Positions 11,200 through 22,908 of a stretch of DNA of 64,000 nucleotides are shown here, in pieces (the first letter of the stretch is position 1; the number at the start of each line of letters is the position of its first letter). Made by a program: the position numbers and the translations under genes. A model generated the notes under the pieces. The model had not been told where the DNA came from, made no database searches, and saw nothing but the letters and a program-made list of their open reading frames with translations. The stretch is from Calliopum simillimum (taxonomy: Eukaryota; Arthropoda; Insecta; Diptera; Lauxaniidae): the NCBI GenBank assembly GCA_951812925.1, contig OX638370.1:106468897-106532896 (forward strand). The letters are read 5' to 3'.

Positions 11200-13106
11200 C
11201 ACTGCGCGTCACTTGAATAAGGCCAGAAATTGTTTGCTTGATTTTTCCCAGTTATATTTCTTATTGACATTTGGACACATTTTTAGCTTTAAGTTCGATG
11301 CAAAAAAAAATTTACTTCGTGAAGCACCTTCAGCGATTTCTATACTTTGTTTACGTTAAGTTCGAAAAAATGCGTTTTTATTTGCGTCATTAGAATAAGG
11401 CCACATAAGAAATATGAGAAGAAAACAATTTAAAAATTATTTTGTTCATTTTTTTTGAATTTTTATTTCAAATTTAACATTTTTAGTAATGTGTGGAGCT
11501 TCCTTTGTTAGAAATTAGGTACCTCAAAAATACGGTTAGGCATTGAGTTATAGAGTGACTCTAAATAAGTTAAGGATACTGTTGTCTTCCTTAATAGCTA
11601 CAATATGTGATTCCTTGTCTTCAAATTGCCTTCCGCTTTTAAAAACTTTTCTTACCAACCATCCCCAGACATTTTCCATAATGTTCAAATCTGTCGAGTA
11701 TGGCGGCCATGATAGAAGTTGAACGTTTTGTTGTCGAATCCATGTCTTAATGAGTATTGCTGTGTGTATTGGGGAATTATCTTGCTGATAAATCTATGGT
11801 ATTGGTCCAAAAATGTTATTGAATTGTGGAAAAGCCTTTTCCAAAATGGATTTGTATGAGTTTGTGTTCATTTTCGATGTTTCAAAAACCAAGTCAATTG
11901 TTCAATAGTAGGAAATGGCTCCCCACGCCATTACGCCACCTTGTCTGTTGTGATGTCTAGCTTTCCTTAGATCATGAAAATAATGGTTGTAACCATTAGG
12001 TCCATCAAAAAAAAATTTTTTTTTTGTCAGAGAAAACTACTTTTCTCCACTCATTTGTCCACGTCATTGTTTCTTATTGCAAATTGCAAAGTTTTTCTTT
12101 CCTGTTTCGAGATGTTCAGACGATTTTATTACCCGTCTTACTGTTGAAACACTAGCTGCGACTCCAGTTTCAGCCTTTATTTTAGCTGCAGAATTAGATG
12201 CAGCTCGCAATATAGAGCGTCTGACTTGGTCGGCAGTAGCCCTACTGGTGCGACCTTTCATATTTTTTCCATAGGTTTCAATGTTTTTTACGAAATTGTC
12301 AACCAACGTCTTACTTCTGCAGATTTTTTGGGCAATGGTGTGGCTACTGTGCCCGACCTCCTTCTAAACTTGGATTTTTGCCTTCTCGGTGTCAGTTAAG
12401 GCTTTTCCTTTACCCATTTGCAATAAATTTAAAAAAAAACTAATTAATTGCTTCAAACAATTTTTTCACACTTTCACTTTCACTTTTTTTGTTTCGAACT
12501 TCTCTCGATAGCATGAAAAGAAGACTGGCCTTTGCAAGAAAAGTATAATATCAACGACTTACAAACAGCGGGGCGATGCATAACAGGGAAAAAACAAAAA
12601 AATTAGAACTTTGCATATGCTGCATTGAATTTTTTGCTGTAATTCTCGTCTAATCTATGCAAAAAATGAATAAAACATGCTTGGTCGAGTTCTTGGTTTG
12701 TAGGTGAATTCGACTAAAGATCCCATATGGTTATGGGTGAAACGTATCGAAAACCAACCTACCAACAAAATTTTTTGGTTTTTTTACCTATGCATTTTGC
12801 CTTGTTTTTGTAATGTTGTTGTTTTTACTCAAAAACACAGAACAGTAAGCTCACACCACAAAACACTTGACACGTGATTTTTTGGTAGCTAGTCAAGGCT
12901 GGCCTTATTTCGCAACTAACTCCAATGGAGTATAGAAATACCTAACAGTACTTCCCGAAGTAATTTTTTTTTTTTTTTCATCTATCGATTCGTAACTGAT
13001 ACACTCACCGAACTAAAAAATAAATAATGCCGAAAATGTCAACATTAGCTAAGCTTGGGAAAAATCAAACAAAAAATTTCTGGCCTTATTCAAGTGACGC
13101 GCAGTG
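11200..13106 (-). mobile_element. Tc1-type transposon with IR/DR ends, inactive
   Basis: The perfect inverted ends are CACTGCGCGTCACTTGAATA (left) and its complement (right), flanked by TA at 11198-11199 and 13107-13108. An inner binding-site-like copy (GCGTCATTAGAATAAGGCCA, 11384-11404) has an inverted partner at 12898-12920 (GGCTGGCCTTATTTCGC). The element is 1907 bp and carries one minus-strand transposase relic. It inserted into the dispersed repeat at 10.76 kb. Confidence 0.9.
11485..12417 (-). pseudogene. Tc1/Tc3-like transposase with stop and frameshifts
   Basis: The minus-strand ATG at 12417 gives MGKGKALTDTEKAKIQV, then a stop at codon 18 (12364-12366). The same frame continues through two helix-turn-helix segments, including TSRATADQVRRSILRAASNS and VSTVRRVI. 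Further pieces read VVFSDKK (first aspartate kept), GPNGYNHYFHDL, MAWGAISYY, IYQQDNSPIHTA (second aspartate), and STDLNIMENVWGWL (glutamate). The spacing is that of a DD34E transposase. The end is near 11485, where GSSTHY followed by a stop can be read. All three catalytic residues survive, but the reading frame does not. Confidence 0.88.
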
Positions 13107-13314
13107 TACAATTGGCGTCGATTGCTTCATAAGTAAAACAATTACAGGGACTATCCACTCGTTTCAACTTTTAAAAAAAAAATTATTTTCATTGGGATAT
13201 TACTGTTTTAGCCACTTTTTGACATTCTCCGTTTCATCATTCTCCGTCATTTTTTTGCAACATTTCATCATTCTTCGTTAAGTTACCCTCCACGTGGTTG
13301 TTTTTTGTTAGTTT

Positions 13315-13840
13315 TGCTTAAACTCTTTTTTTAAAAAATTAAAATTAATATTTAGTCTTCAAACACTTGAAAAAACTTTTAAAAAATCCAACATAAGTTT
13401 ATAATGTTGCCACCTGGTTACTTTCAAAAATCTTATATAATTCTGACTTCTTTTGACTAAATTGAAATTTTTGATTTCAGAACCGCTCAGATAAACTTTT
13501 CTGAAATTGAACAAAAAATTTATTTCAGGGATTCCATTAGGTTTTTTTTTTGTTAGTTTTGTTTAAACCAAATTTAGCTTCGATGAGTTTTTAACGATTT
13601 AAACTATTATTCCTTAGTGTGTTATTATAATGGTGAACGTGACAAAAGGAATATTGAAATAAACCAACCATCTGGCAACCCAAAAAATTTATGTTGGATT
13701 TTTCTAAAGTTTGCTTAAGCTATTTGAGACTAAAATTTTATTTTAATATTGTAAATATATTATTTAAGTGAAACTTAAAAAAAAAACGTATGGCAACCCT
13801 GAAACCTTATGTTCAATTTTTAAAAATGTATCAGCGGCTC
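13315..13840. repeat. Pair of inverted arms with GGCAAC phrases
   Basis: Bases 13315-13430 and 13655-13775 are imperfect inverted copies of about 110 bp (landmarks TATGTTGGATTTTT and CTGGCAAC). A third partial copy follows at 13788-13830 (TATGGCAACCCTGAAACC). This may be a decayed inverted-repeat element; its boundaries are unclear. Confidence 0.4.
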
Positions 13841-13969
13841 AGGTCATCATATTCTATACCTTCAATTTATAAAAAAATAAATAAAATAGGTGCGAACTAA
13901 AAAATGCATGTTTTGGTTAATTTTCCGGAGCTTTACTCATATATGGGTTTTTGTATACGTTGCGTGTTT

Positions 13970-14330
13970 GTGCATCATTGGTTTTTTCGGGTATGGCGCA
14001 TTTTTTTCACCCTTGGATGTCGGATTCAAAAGGTTAAAAAAAAAATTTGTTCGTGTTTCGACGAGTTTCATGACTTTTTACGACATTTTAGTGAAAAAAT
14101 TGATTTCACCCAATGGTCGCTCTTGGATGACGGAACCAAAAATTTAAAAAAAAAATTTTTGGGTTTTTAAGTGTTCAAAAAAAATTATTTATCATATCTG
14201 TGAAAATATATAACAGGAATGAGATTTGGTAACTGCATTAAAAGCATAGGGATATATAATGCCCAAGCTAAAAATTGGTGGTGCCACGCCCTTAAAAAAT
14301 TTCATGACTCTGAAACTATTTATCGCTCAC
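13970..14330 (-). repeat. Inverted copy of the 5.26-5.87 kb repeats
   Basis: On the minus strand 13970-14170 reads TTGGTTCCGTCATCCAAG, TTCACTAAAATGTCGTAAAA, GTCATGAAACTCGTCGAAA, the same unit as the array at 5500-5875. Bases 14215-14300 carry GAGATTTGGTAAC and GGTGGTGCCACGCCC, matching the fragment at 5262-5400. The two blocks are therefore adjacent in both locations, which suggests they belong to one larger family. Confidence 0.55.
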
Positions 14331-14345
14331 ATATCGTCACTCTTA

Positions 14346-14578
14346 GGCCAGATTCACGATAGTGCAAATTTTTCAGTTTTCCACTAATATGGTTTTCTTG
14401 TACAAAATGGTTTAATAAAATTATGCCAGAAGTATGAAAGCTATATCTGAAGTGTTTTAACAGCAAATGCAAAGTTTATTACACGAAAAAGCAAAATTTA
14501 CATATAATTTTCATATTTAAAAAAATTTCAAATAGCAATTTCTCAAATTCAATAAATTTCACATTCGTGAATCTGGCC
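14346..14578. mobile_element. Small inverted-repeat element (MITE), 233 bp
   Basis: The ends are a perfect 14-bp inverted repeat, GGCCAGATTCACGA, with similarity extending to about 25 bp (GTGAAATTT). No convincing target duplication is seen (TTA on the left, CAT on the right). It has no coding capacity. The superfamily is not identifiable from the ends alone. Confidence 0.6.
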
Positions 14579-16889
14579 CATGAGTGCCGATATGAGATGG
14601 TACGTATATAAACTGCATCGGGACAATTTAAATTCTTTGATTGAATTGGAGATGCCTCGTCCTCTATATAAGAGAAGGTGTAGCAACGAACACCAGGAAG
14701 TCTTAGTGAAATCAAAGAAGAAACATTTTTTTTAACATTTTAAACTATTATCTCCGATTATTATTGGCCTTATAGACCACTTCTTGAAAAAACTGTGTGG
14801 GCTCAAGAATTCTACAAAAAATTTCTTTATAGATCGTTAAAGGCAAGAAATGCTTATAAATAACTTAAGAAAAAAGCGTAAAAAATGTAATAAAAATGAC
14901 GAATGTTATTTTCAATATCACTATGTAGTTGAGGCATGTCGTACCAAATTACTTTTAAAGCAGCCCCTAAACACCACGATAATTTGTGACAAGAGGACTG
15001 ATGGGCAAACAGAAGAAAAAAAAGCAGCGGGATGTAGTGAAATATTTTAAAAAATTTAACACTACATACATCATCATCTGCTCATATTTGTTTTGTTGCA
15101 CAGGAGCCCAATGTTTAATGAAGCGTACAATCAGGACACACTAAAATAAGCTCACAGGATTCAACTATACAAAGTGTGCTATAAATTGATATAAAAAACA
15201 TTTACCAGTATTGTCTGCTTGGCGTAACAAAATTGCCCGCAGTGAGTTCGTTTTTTTTTTTACTTGATTTTCTGTATAGAGTCATTATTAACGGCTATAA
15301 AATTGATGAAAAATAATTATATTTTGATTTGCCTCTAAACGATGGATGACTACAAATTTCCCAGACTACTTATGATGTGCCAAAAAAAGGAAAAGAAAAA
15401 ATTATATGCTTTATATAAACTGCAAAAATTTCCACCACAAAAGCTAATTTCCTTTTCGACTGACGGTTTTGTACCCCACAGCCTTTAAGGGAGTTTTTCG
15501 ATTTTGCTTTGGTTCTTTCTTTATTTTGGATTTTTCTGGTTTGAAGGCTTTAAATCCACTTTCAATAATTGATTATCAAAGCTGCTTTCTTGTGGTTTTC
15601 GTGTTTTTTTTTTTTTCTTTCTTTCTTCTTTTAATTTCTTGCTATCTCTTTCGCGCTTCTTTTGCTAGACATAATCGCCAGAGTTTTATTTTGTACGTCC
15701 TGTGTGTATTGTGTCAAAGTTAACCTTATGCTTCCGTACCCTGTGGCGAAAATTGATGTGTAAATATTTTTGTTTAGTTGCGATCCATCCATTCCACTAG
15801 GTAGGAAGCTTAGGAAGCTGAAAATTTCCAAATCATTAGTTTTCTTGCTGGTGCAAAATTTCTCACTTAATCGCAGAGAACTGGGGGAGAGGTCATGCTG
15901 TTTGCAGGAAAATGTGGGAGAATTGGGGACTTTTGTAGACTTTGAAATTTAATGTAAAAAGAATCAATTTTTACATTTTTGCAAATTTAAATCTTTTAAA
16001 TTTTCTTTTTCTCCATCAAGAAGACAATTTCATTTAATACTTTATATATCAAAGTTATTTATGCTTAACATTTTTTCAACATTTTTTTCTTTTTTCCTAC
16101 TGTTGGCTTTCATAAAATGTTAATATTATATGCATGCATATGTATTGCGCAATATTTTTTTGTGCTTATTTTAGGCTCCTCTATTTCTCCTACCAGTAAC
16201 CACCAGTAACAATAAGTCTTTGTTGTCTTTCCGGCTGACATCTTGCCTACTCCATTATGTCAGCGCATACTTTGCTGAGTCTACAACAAACTTTCATACA
16301 AAAAAAGGAGGACAACATGGTGTATTTTAGTATTTTATGTAAACAATATAATAATATTGTATAATATTTCCTTGAGATAAATTTTTATTGAGGCAACAAA
16401 GAGACAAAACAAAAAATTGTATGAAACTCTTTAAATGAGCCGGAAATATGTCTGCAAAATAAAAAAAGAAAAAACCAGAAAACCCATATGCATTATTAAA
16501 TGATATTTATGGATGTTTTTAGACATCAAACGAACATATAAATATATTAAAATGTGATAAATGTAATATTTTAGTAGAAAAATGTTCAATTTAATTTAAA
16601 AATGTTGGTACTTATTTTTTTAAGAGACGACACACTTAAGTCTTGTGCTCGTCTTATTACTGAAAATAAACGTAATGTTCATGTCTATGAGGTCATTGTA
16701 ACAATGTCTCTGGGGACAAGTGCTTTTGTGCTGAAATTTTATGAAAAAGGCAATCAAACAATTTGGTTTTACCCACAGTCCCAGTAAAAATTAAACTTTT
16801 CTTTCGTAGGAAAAAAAATCAAATTCAAAAATTAAATAACAGCGAAAGACTTCTTGAGCGCTTCTAAGCACTATATGCCTAGTACACTT
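14579..16889. other. Non-coding AT-rich DNA
   Basis: No supported gene or element. A T/C-rich tract lies near 15607-15640. The frame at 15469-15723 is driven by that tract. Confidence 0.45.
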
Positions 16890-17275
16890 TTTTCGTAGGA
16901 TGCCTTCCTTTTGAGCGAACAAAGAGTTTTGCCTGCAGCGGGCGTTCAAAAGCCAAAAACTCTCATCGAGCGACCGAATACCATTTTTTTTTTTTCACCA
17001 AGTAATATGTTTTTATAAAACGAACACTTAAAAATGAATGAGACCAGTTTCTTAGATATATCAATTTACAAACTTTGGTGTAAGCTATAAATTTTTGAAA
17101 AAACACCCTTTTCATGAAAATGACTTAAAAAGCCAACTTCAACACACTATATTTTAACAACAAATTGTACTAGAACCAAATCCTCCCGGATTATTATTTT
17201 TACACACCGGATCTACCATATTGCAAAATTTAAGCGAAATCAGAGACATCTAAATTTTCAGCTGGTACGCTTGGC
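16890..17275 (-). repeat. Inverted partner of the 10.76-11.20 kb repeat
   Basis: The landmarks run in the opposite orientation: GGATCTACCATATTGCAAA near 17207, AGCCAACTTCAACA near 17130, TATCAATTTACAAACTTTGG near 17057, and TGCCTGCAGCGGGCGTTCAA near 16930. The copies differ at many scattered positions, so they are old copies and not a recent duplication. Confidence 0.75.
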
Positions 17276-18166
17276 GTATATAAAACGTAAGTATAAAAGT
17301 AACTAATTATTTGGTAGTTACTTGCTTTCATATACTATTATTTTTTAAGACAAACCAACTCAAACACATGATATATAATCTATTTTATTATTTTTAATTA
17401 AAATAAGGATTTATTATTGTAAATACGTACTAAGCCAAGAAAAATAAGCTGACATTAAGCTTAAGGTAAAATCCCCACCACACCAGCAAAACCAAACGCA
17501 ACGGCAACACCGCGCAACAGCTGTTTTTGACACGAAGCTCTCGTTCGATCTTTTTGCTGCCACAGAAACAGAAAATAAATTTAGACACACAGCAGTTGAT
17601 CGGGATATTCTTTGCGTAGCCGGCGACCGGTGAACAACAGCAGCAGCAAGCTGAAGTAGCAGACAAGGCGGTAAACAGCAACCGAGAAGGAAACATTGTA
17701 TTTGATAAGTTAAAGTAGTAGTAGTAGTGGGGCATAGTAGCACAGAGACCGCTGCTTTAAACAGAAGTAGCACGATAATAAATCTGTTGCCTGAGATTAG
17801 TACAAGGGTGAGGATCACACAAATGACTTAGTTATTCGTGGGTGCGATCTAGTCATATGGAATCGGGTATGCAAACAGCAGCGTAGCAAACGGAGTAAAG
17901 AGAATTCAGTCGCGTACAGAATAGCATGTTAGTCAAAAGAGTGAGCGTAATATAGGGGATAGTGGTTGAAACAGAACCACCACATTACACATGGACAGCC
18001 CGATAATAAATCAGCTGCTCATGGGGGGAACAACCTTTCGATCAAACCCGAAAATAAAACAGTTTGTCGCAGGTGTGCTGTTCCTCCCTCTCCGAAGTGC
18101 AAAGGAGATGCAGAAGGATATATAATAGCATAGGGTGAGAAAAGTAACCCTTACGTTGGGTGTTAG
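17276..18166. other. GC-richer non-coding patch
   Basis: Base composition is visibly less AT-rich than the flanks, with CAGCAGCAGC near 17638, (AGT)n near 17716, and phrases of the form CCCGATAATAAATCAGCTGC (about 18000) that resemble the start of the tandem unit at 18.17 kb. The 134-codon minus-strand frame (17414-17818) contains poly-T-type and Leu/Cys-rich stretches and matches no family I know. This could be an untranslated exon, a non-coding RNA or a decayed retroelement leader. Confidence 0.3.
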
Positions 18167-18400
18167 CAGCCCGATACGATATCAGCTACTCACAACTAGA
18201 GAGTTACCGTGTAAGAGAATACCATTGCGTTAGATGTGAGCTACTCAAGGCTATAGGGCGTTCAAAAAATTTAGCCATTGCATAAGGTGTGGACAGACCG
18301 ATACGATATCAGCTACTCACAGTTAGAGAGTACGCGTTCAAGAGAATACCATTGCGATGGTTTGGCCATTGCGTGAGGTGTGAGCGAGGTAACTAACCAC
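18167..18400. repeat. Tandem repeat, period 127 bp
   Basis: The unit starting CAGMCCGATACGATATCAGC is present at 18167 and 18294, each followed by ACTCACARYTAGAGAGT and AAGAGAATACCATTGCG. The second unit is shortened near its end. A diverged partial unit lies at about 17995. The array ends at GTAACTAACC (18391-18400); an inverted GGTTAGTTAC lies at 18654-18663. Confidence 0.65.
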
Positions 18401-21199
18401 TTCTACACTAGGCCGTATCTAGCGGCGGAGAGAGCAACGTACAGGAACAGGGAGAGGTGGGGAGTAGACAGGCGTGTTTTATTTGTTTTATCATTTAAGT
18501 ATATTGAGAGAAACCAAATGAAGAAATGAAAATGAAGTAAATTAATAAAACTCCAATCCATGACTTTGAATTTAACCGGCCTCTTGGTCCTTTTCTTTAA
18601 TACATTTTTGAAGCTAAGCCCCTGGCCACCGGCAAGCGAAACCGCTGGCAAAAAGGTTAGTTACAGTGCCTATTAAGTTGCGATTTTGTATTAAACGGCC
18701 TTTGGAAAATTTGATAAAATTCGCAAATGGCAAATTCTAGAAATTGCTATTTTTTTTTTTTTTTTTTGAATCAGTCTAATGAACTTTCTTTTATAATATT
18801 TTTGGGAATTGCTATCTAAGCCTCTCTACAATGCCATATTTTTTTGGAAAACTCATAAGCCTTAATATGTTATGAGAATGGGGAAATGTAGAATAACTAA
18901 GCAGCTCTGGAAAACAACATACCTACTGCAAGTAGCATAGTTTCAATTTTAATTAAAATTTATAGAAACAAATCTACCATAAATTTGTACTAATTGTGTG
19001 CAATCAGTATAAAAGTTTTACGGTCATCAAAAAAGCATTTCAAAATTAAAATTTTCAAACAATTCGCATACTGAACAGAAGAATGAAATTCATGGCTATT
19101 TGGTTCTTAACAAACATTTTTCCTCTTAAGGCATTTAATATGCATAACACATTTCATTGGAAATCTTAAATATCCTTGAAAAGCAAACATATTTATGCCC
19201 AAAAGCATATACATTTATCTCACAGAGACAACTTCCATTCAACTTTCATTACCACTTTCTCTCTCTGGTGCTGGAGCTGGTGCTGCTGCTTTATATGCAA
19301 GACCCATATTTAAATTCCATTTTAAGATGGGGCTAAAACCTCAACTGCAATCACAAATAAAACACATAAAAACCTTGAAAGAAGCAGCAAGAAGAAAACA
19401 AAAAATACAACAAAAACAACAACAACAATATGGGAAATGAGAAACCGCAAACGCTTTTATAGCCATTTACCCATACTTACTCCCCCCCAACACACATACA
19501 ACACACTCTCACTTCATCAGCATATGTATGGACGTCGGCATATGAGTTTCTTCTCACAAGTTGGATAAACAATATTGCTTTAGGTCATAGTTCACCACAG
19601 AAATGGCAACAATATCCTACATGGGTTTTTTGTGTCCAGTAGAAGGACACAAGTATTCCATATGAAGCAGAGAAAAAAAAACAAGGATTTTATTTTTTCT
19701 TAAAGTACTGAGCAGAAGTAGAAGAAAAAAAGTTCCCAACCAAAATAACCCAGTTAACTCGAGAATAAGAAGATGATATGGCATAGTGTAGAAAAATGCA
19801 AAGAAAAAGCAAAACGATAACCGATTTTATGGCATTTATGAACCTTCTTTGTGTGCAAAAACCTACAATTTTTATGTCTATGCATTGCATATGAATGAAC
19901 TGTGGAATGAATGAATCCTGCTGCCGTTGTCGATGATTCGACAGCCATTTAATATTGAGTTTTCTTCGACAATGATATTCAGGATATTCAGACAATTCCG
20001 GATGTGTTTATGTTTTGGTCATGCATGGCATTGTGAGGAATGAGTACACGATATACCATACTTAAACCATAAATATATGCAGACATTTATATATACATCA
20101 AACGATTATATCCATTGATATGTAAATATGTTTAAGGAAAACTTATGAAAGCTATGGGAAAAGTTAAGAAATGAGAACTTGCTACCGGAAAGATTTACTG
20201 AATTTTCAATAAAGGATGCGATTTATTGTCAAGCACAAGGAAAGAGATTTCCGTAAAAAGATGATGAAAGTCCACATTGCAATAATATGAATATATGGGA
20301 GATTTCATTTCAAAGGTAATTTCTGCCTACCATAAAATGGTCGTATTGATGATTTTTTATTTTATGATTTGAACTAAAGTGTCATCGATTTGGAGTGACT
20401 TTTTAAGCAGGGATGCGTGAATTGTTTTAAACAATTGTGGACTATTGTTTGATACGACATCATACAAATATTTGGATTGTACCTTTTCAGTATCTGTACT
20501 TAAAGAACATTCACTGTTTTCTAACAAAATTTTATTTGACGATGAGGTCTACCTTTGGAATTTTTTGTTTTTTTTAGAAAATAACTCTAAGGAAATCACC
20601 CGTTACTTTTTTCGCTGCTATGTCAAAAAATGTAAATTTCCACCAATTAGATGGCATATCCCCCGTTTTAGCCCACGAAAAACAATAAAAGTCAAAATGT
20701 CATATTTTTAAAACTCAACCACGTCGTACTTTGCCCACCTTTCGAAAATAACCACAGCAGCAGCACATAAAAACTTTAACGCATTTTATTTGTAAGAATT
20801 TTACACGGCGTTATTTCATTTGTTCTAATGGCAGGAATAAATACTTCGAAGGTAGCAAGCCGGGGGTAAGCAAGTAAAAAAGTAATAAAAAATAAAAATA
20901 AAAAAAATTATGCCAAATAAACGACAATATTAATTTCCGCACTACAGGTGGCAGCACAAAAACATAAAATTGCTATATTAGATTTATTTATTGCAAAGGC
21001 GGTGGTAGAGAAGGGGGATTGTCGCGGGGTGTGGTTTCAGTGAAAGTCGCGCAAAAACACAACATCAAACAGCGGCGGAAAAACAAATAAAAATAATTGT
21101 AGTCAGTCAATAATAACAATCGAAAATACGCTACAGTCTTTCGAAGGAAACTTTTGTCAACTATGGGAAAATCGGAATGTACTAAAATAATTTCAAAAA
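18401..21199. other. Non-coding DNA
   Basis: It includes a T run near 18750-18768 and (CAA)n near 19415-19430. The frame at 20445-20711 contains ILFDDEVYLW, which faintly resembles the first catalytic motif of mariner-class transposases, but the rest does not follow. No host exon could be supported. Confidence 0.4.
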
Positions 21200-21500
21200 A
21201 ATCGAAAAAAATATAAAAATGTTGAATGATATCGAAAAATTTAGAAAAACAACAAACGTCAAAGAATTTCGACAAATTTCGTTAAACACAAAACATCTGA
21301 AAAATCTGATATGTCGGTATATATGGAATGCATTCAAAAGGTGTCAAATAACGCTGAAAAACTTTGAAATAGTTTCAAATTGCCAAATATTGACGAAAAG
21401 GTCGATAAATGTCTAAAAAGTTAAACATTCGATAAAGATTTTAATCATTTCGATAAATGTCCCAAAGCTACCAAAAAATTTCGAAAAGTCCATAATTAAA
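21200..21500 (-). repeat. Degenerate minisatellite-like DNA
   Basis: Repeated AATTTCGAAAAA, TCGATAAATGTC and ATCGAAAAATTTAG phrases resemble, on the opposite strand, the 39-bp unit at 22.2-22.9 kb. The repetition is too decayed to define a period. Confidence 0.35.
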
Positions 21501-22189
21501 ATCAGTAAGGTCAAAATATTCGTTTAATATCACAGAGTTTGGCAAAAATTAAAATCTCAACGAAATTCTTTTTTAATAGTTCCGAATATGCCATTAAATA
21601 TAAAATTCTGTCAAAAACAGATAGTTTTTGAATACTGTCGTAGGTACCCGTACCTATATATCAAAAATTTTAAAAGTAGTTTAAAAACTTAAAATTTCGA
21701 AAATCCTTTTAAAAGGAATATAATTGAGGAGTGGCAGTACCATAGGGCCTATGGCAAAAGTAGTGTCATAATATGAATTGGGTATCATTTTGTTAGGAAA
21801 AACCAAAACTGATTTCCGTTTTAGCGAAAAACTTACCTGATAGTGTGGAATCGATAGCATTATGTTTAAAAAACTATGTCGACCAACCAACTGACTATTA
21901 TGGTATATAATATGTATGACATTACTTTTGCCTTGTAATGGTACTTAGGCCCATTGTTAGGCCTCTTCTCAGTTGGTAAAACAAAATCAATAAATCTATA
22001 TATAAATACGAAAACGATTTTTTTTTTTGTCCCGAATTATTAAACTTTAAATTTTAATTTCTTTTTTTCTTTATTCTCGGGAAAATTTTCTTCATAAGTT
22101 GCCATTAAGACATTTAAAAACTGAATCAAAATATTTTTTCTCTTGTTTATAAAAACCTGTTTCGTTGCACTTGACTTTTACCAAATTCT

Positions 22190-22908
22190 TCGATATGTTT
22201 AAATTTTTTTCGACACCATCGAGATTTTTGAATTTTTTCGATAGTTTTGGACGCTAACCGATAAAAAAAAAGCGCCGTGGTACTTTCATTAGTACTATAC
22301 AAACAAAAAAACAGTCAATAAAATAACTTCATAATACGATATTTTAAATGTTTTTCGATATATTTGCACTTTTATCGATATATTTGCACTTTTATCCATA
22401 TATTTATTAGACATTTGTTTTACCGAGAACTTTGGTGCGTTTGGACATTTTCCGACATTTACAAAGTTTTTCGATACTTTTTGACTTTTACCGATATTTT
22501 AGAAGTCTTCCGACACTTTTGGACATTACCAATATTTTACATGTTTTTCGATACTTTGGACTTTTACCGATTATGTAGATGTTTACTGATATTTTTCGAC
22601 TTTTACTAATATTTTCGATGTTTTTCGATACTTTTGGACTTTTAACGATATTTTTGATGTTTTTCGATACTTTTGGAGTAATTCCGATAATTTAAATGTT
22701 TCCTTATACTTAAAGACTGATATTATTGATGTTGTTCGGTACGTAGGTACTTTAGGAATTTTACTGATATTTTAAATGTTTTTCGATACTTTAGGACTTT
22801 AACTGATATTTTAGATGTTTTTCAATACTTTTGGACCTAAGCCGATGGCTTTTGGAATTTTACCGATATTATAGATTTTTTTCGAAACTTTCAGACTTTT
22901 ACCGATAA
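22190..22908 (+). repeat. Minisatellite, unit about 39 bp
   Basis: The unit is approximately GATGTTTTTCGATACTTTTG followed by GACTTTTACCGATATTTTA. About 15 or more diverged units can be followed. The array is cut at 22908 by a palindromic element and resumes at 23717. The 81-codon frame inside is an artefact of the repeat. Confidence 0.8.

Noticed and set aside
17414..17818. A 134-codon minus-strand frame rich in Leu and Cys with a possible signal peptide
   Set aside because: The composition reflects CAG/AGT repeats read on the opposite strand. No domain is visible, and an overlapping frame is equally open.
18391..18663. TIR element bounded by GTAACTAACC and its complement
   Set aside because: Only 10 bp match, with no target duplication and no further arm similarity. 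It is kept only as a note in the 17.3-18.7 kb finding.
20445..20711. A frame containing ILFDDEVYLW, considered as a mariner first catalytic motif
   Set aside because: The expected residues after the motif are absent, and no helix-turn-helix or second motif occurs nearby.
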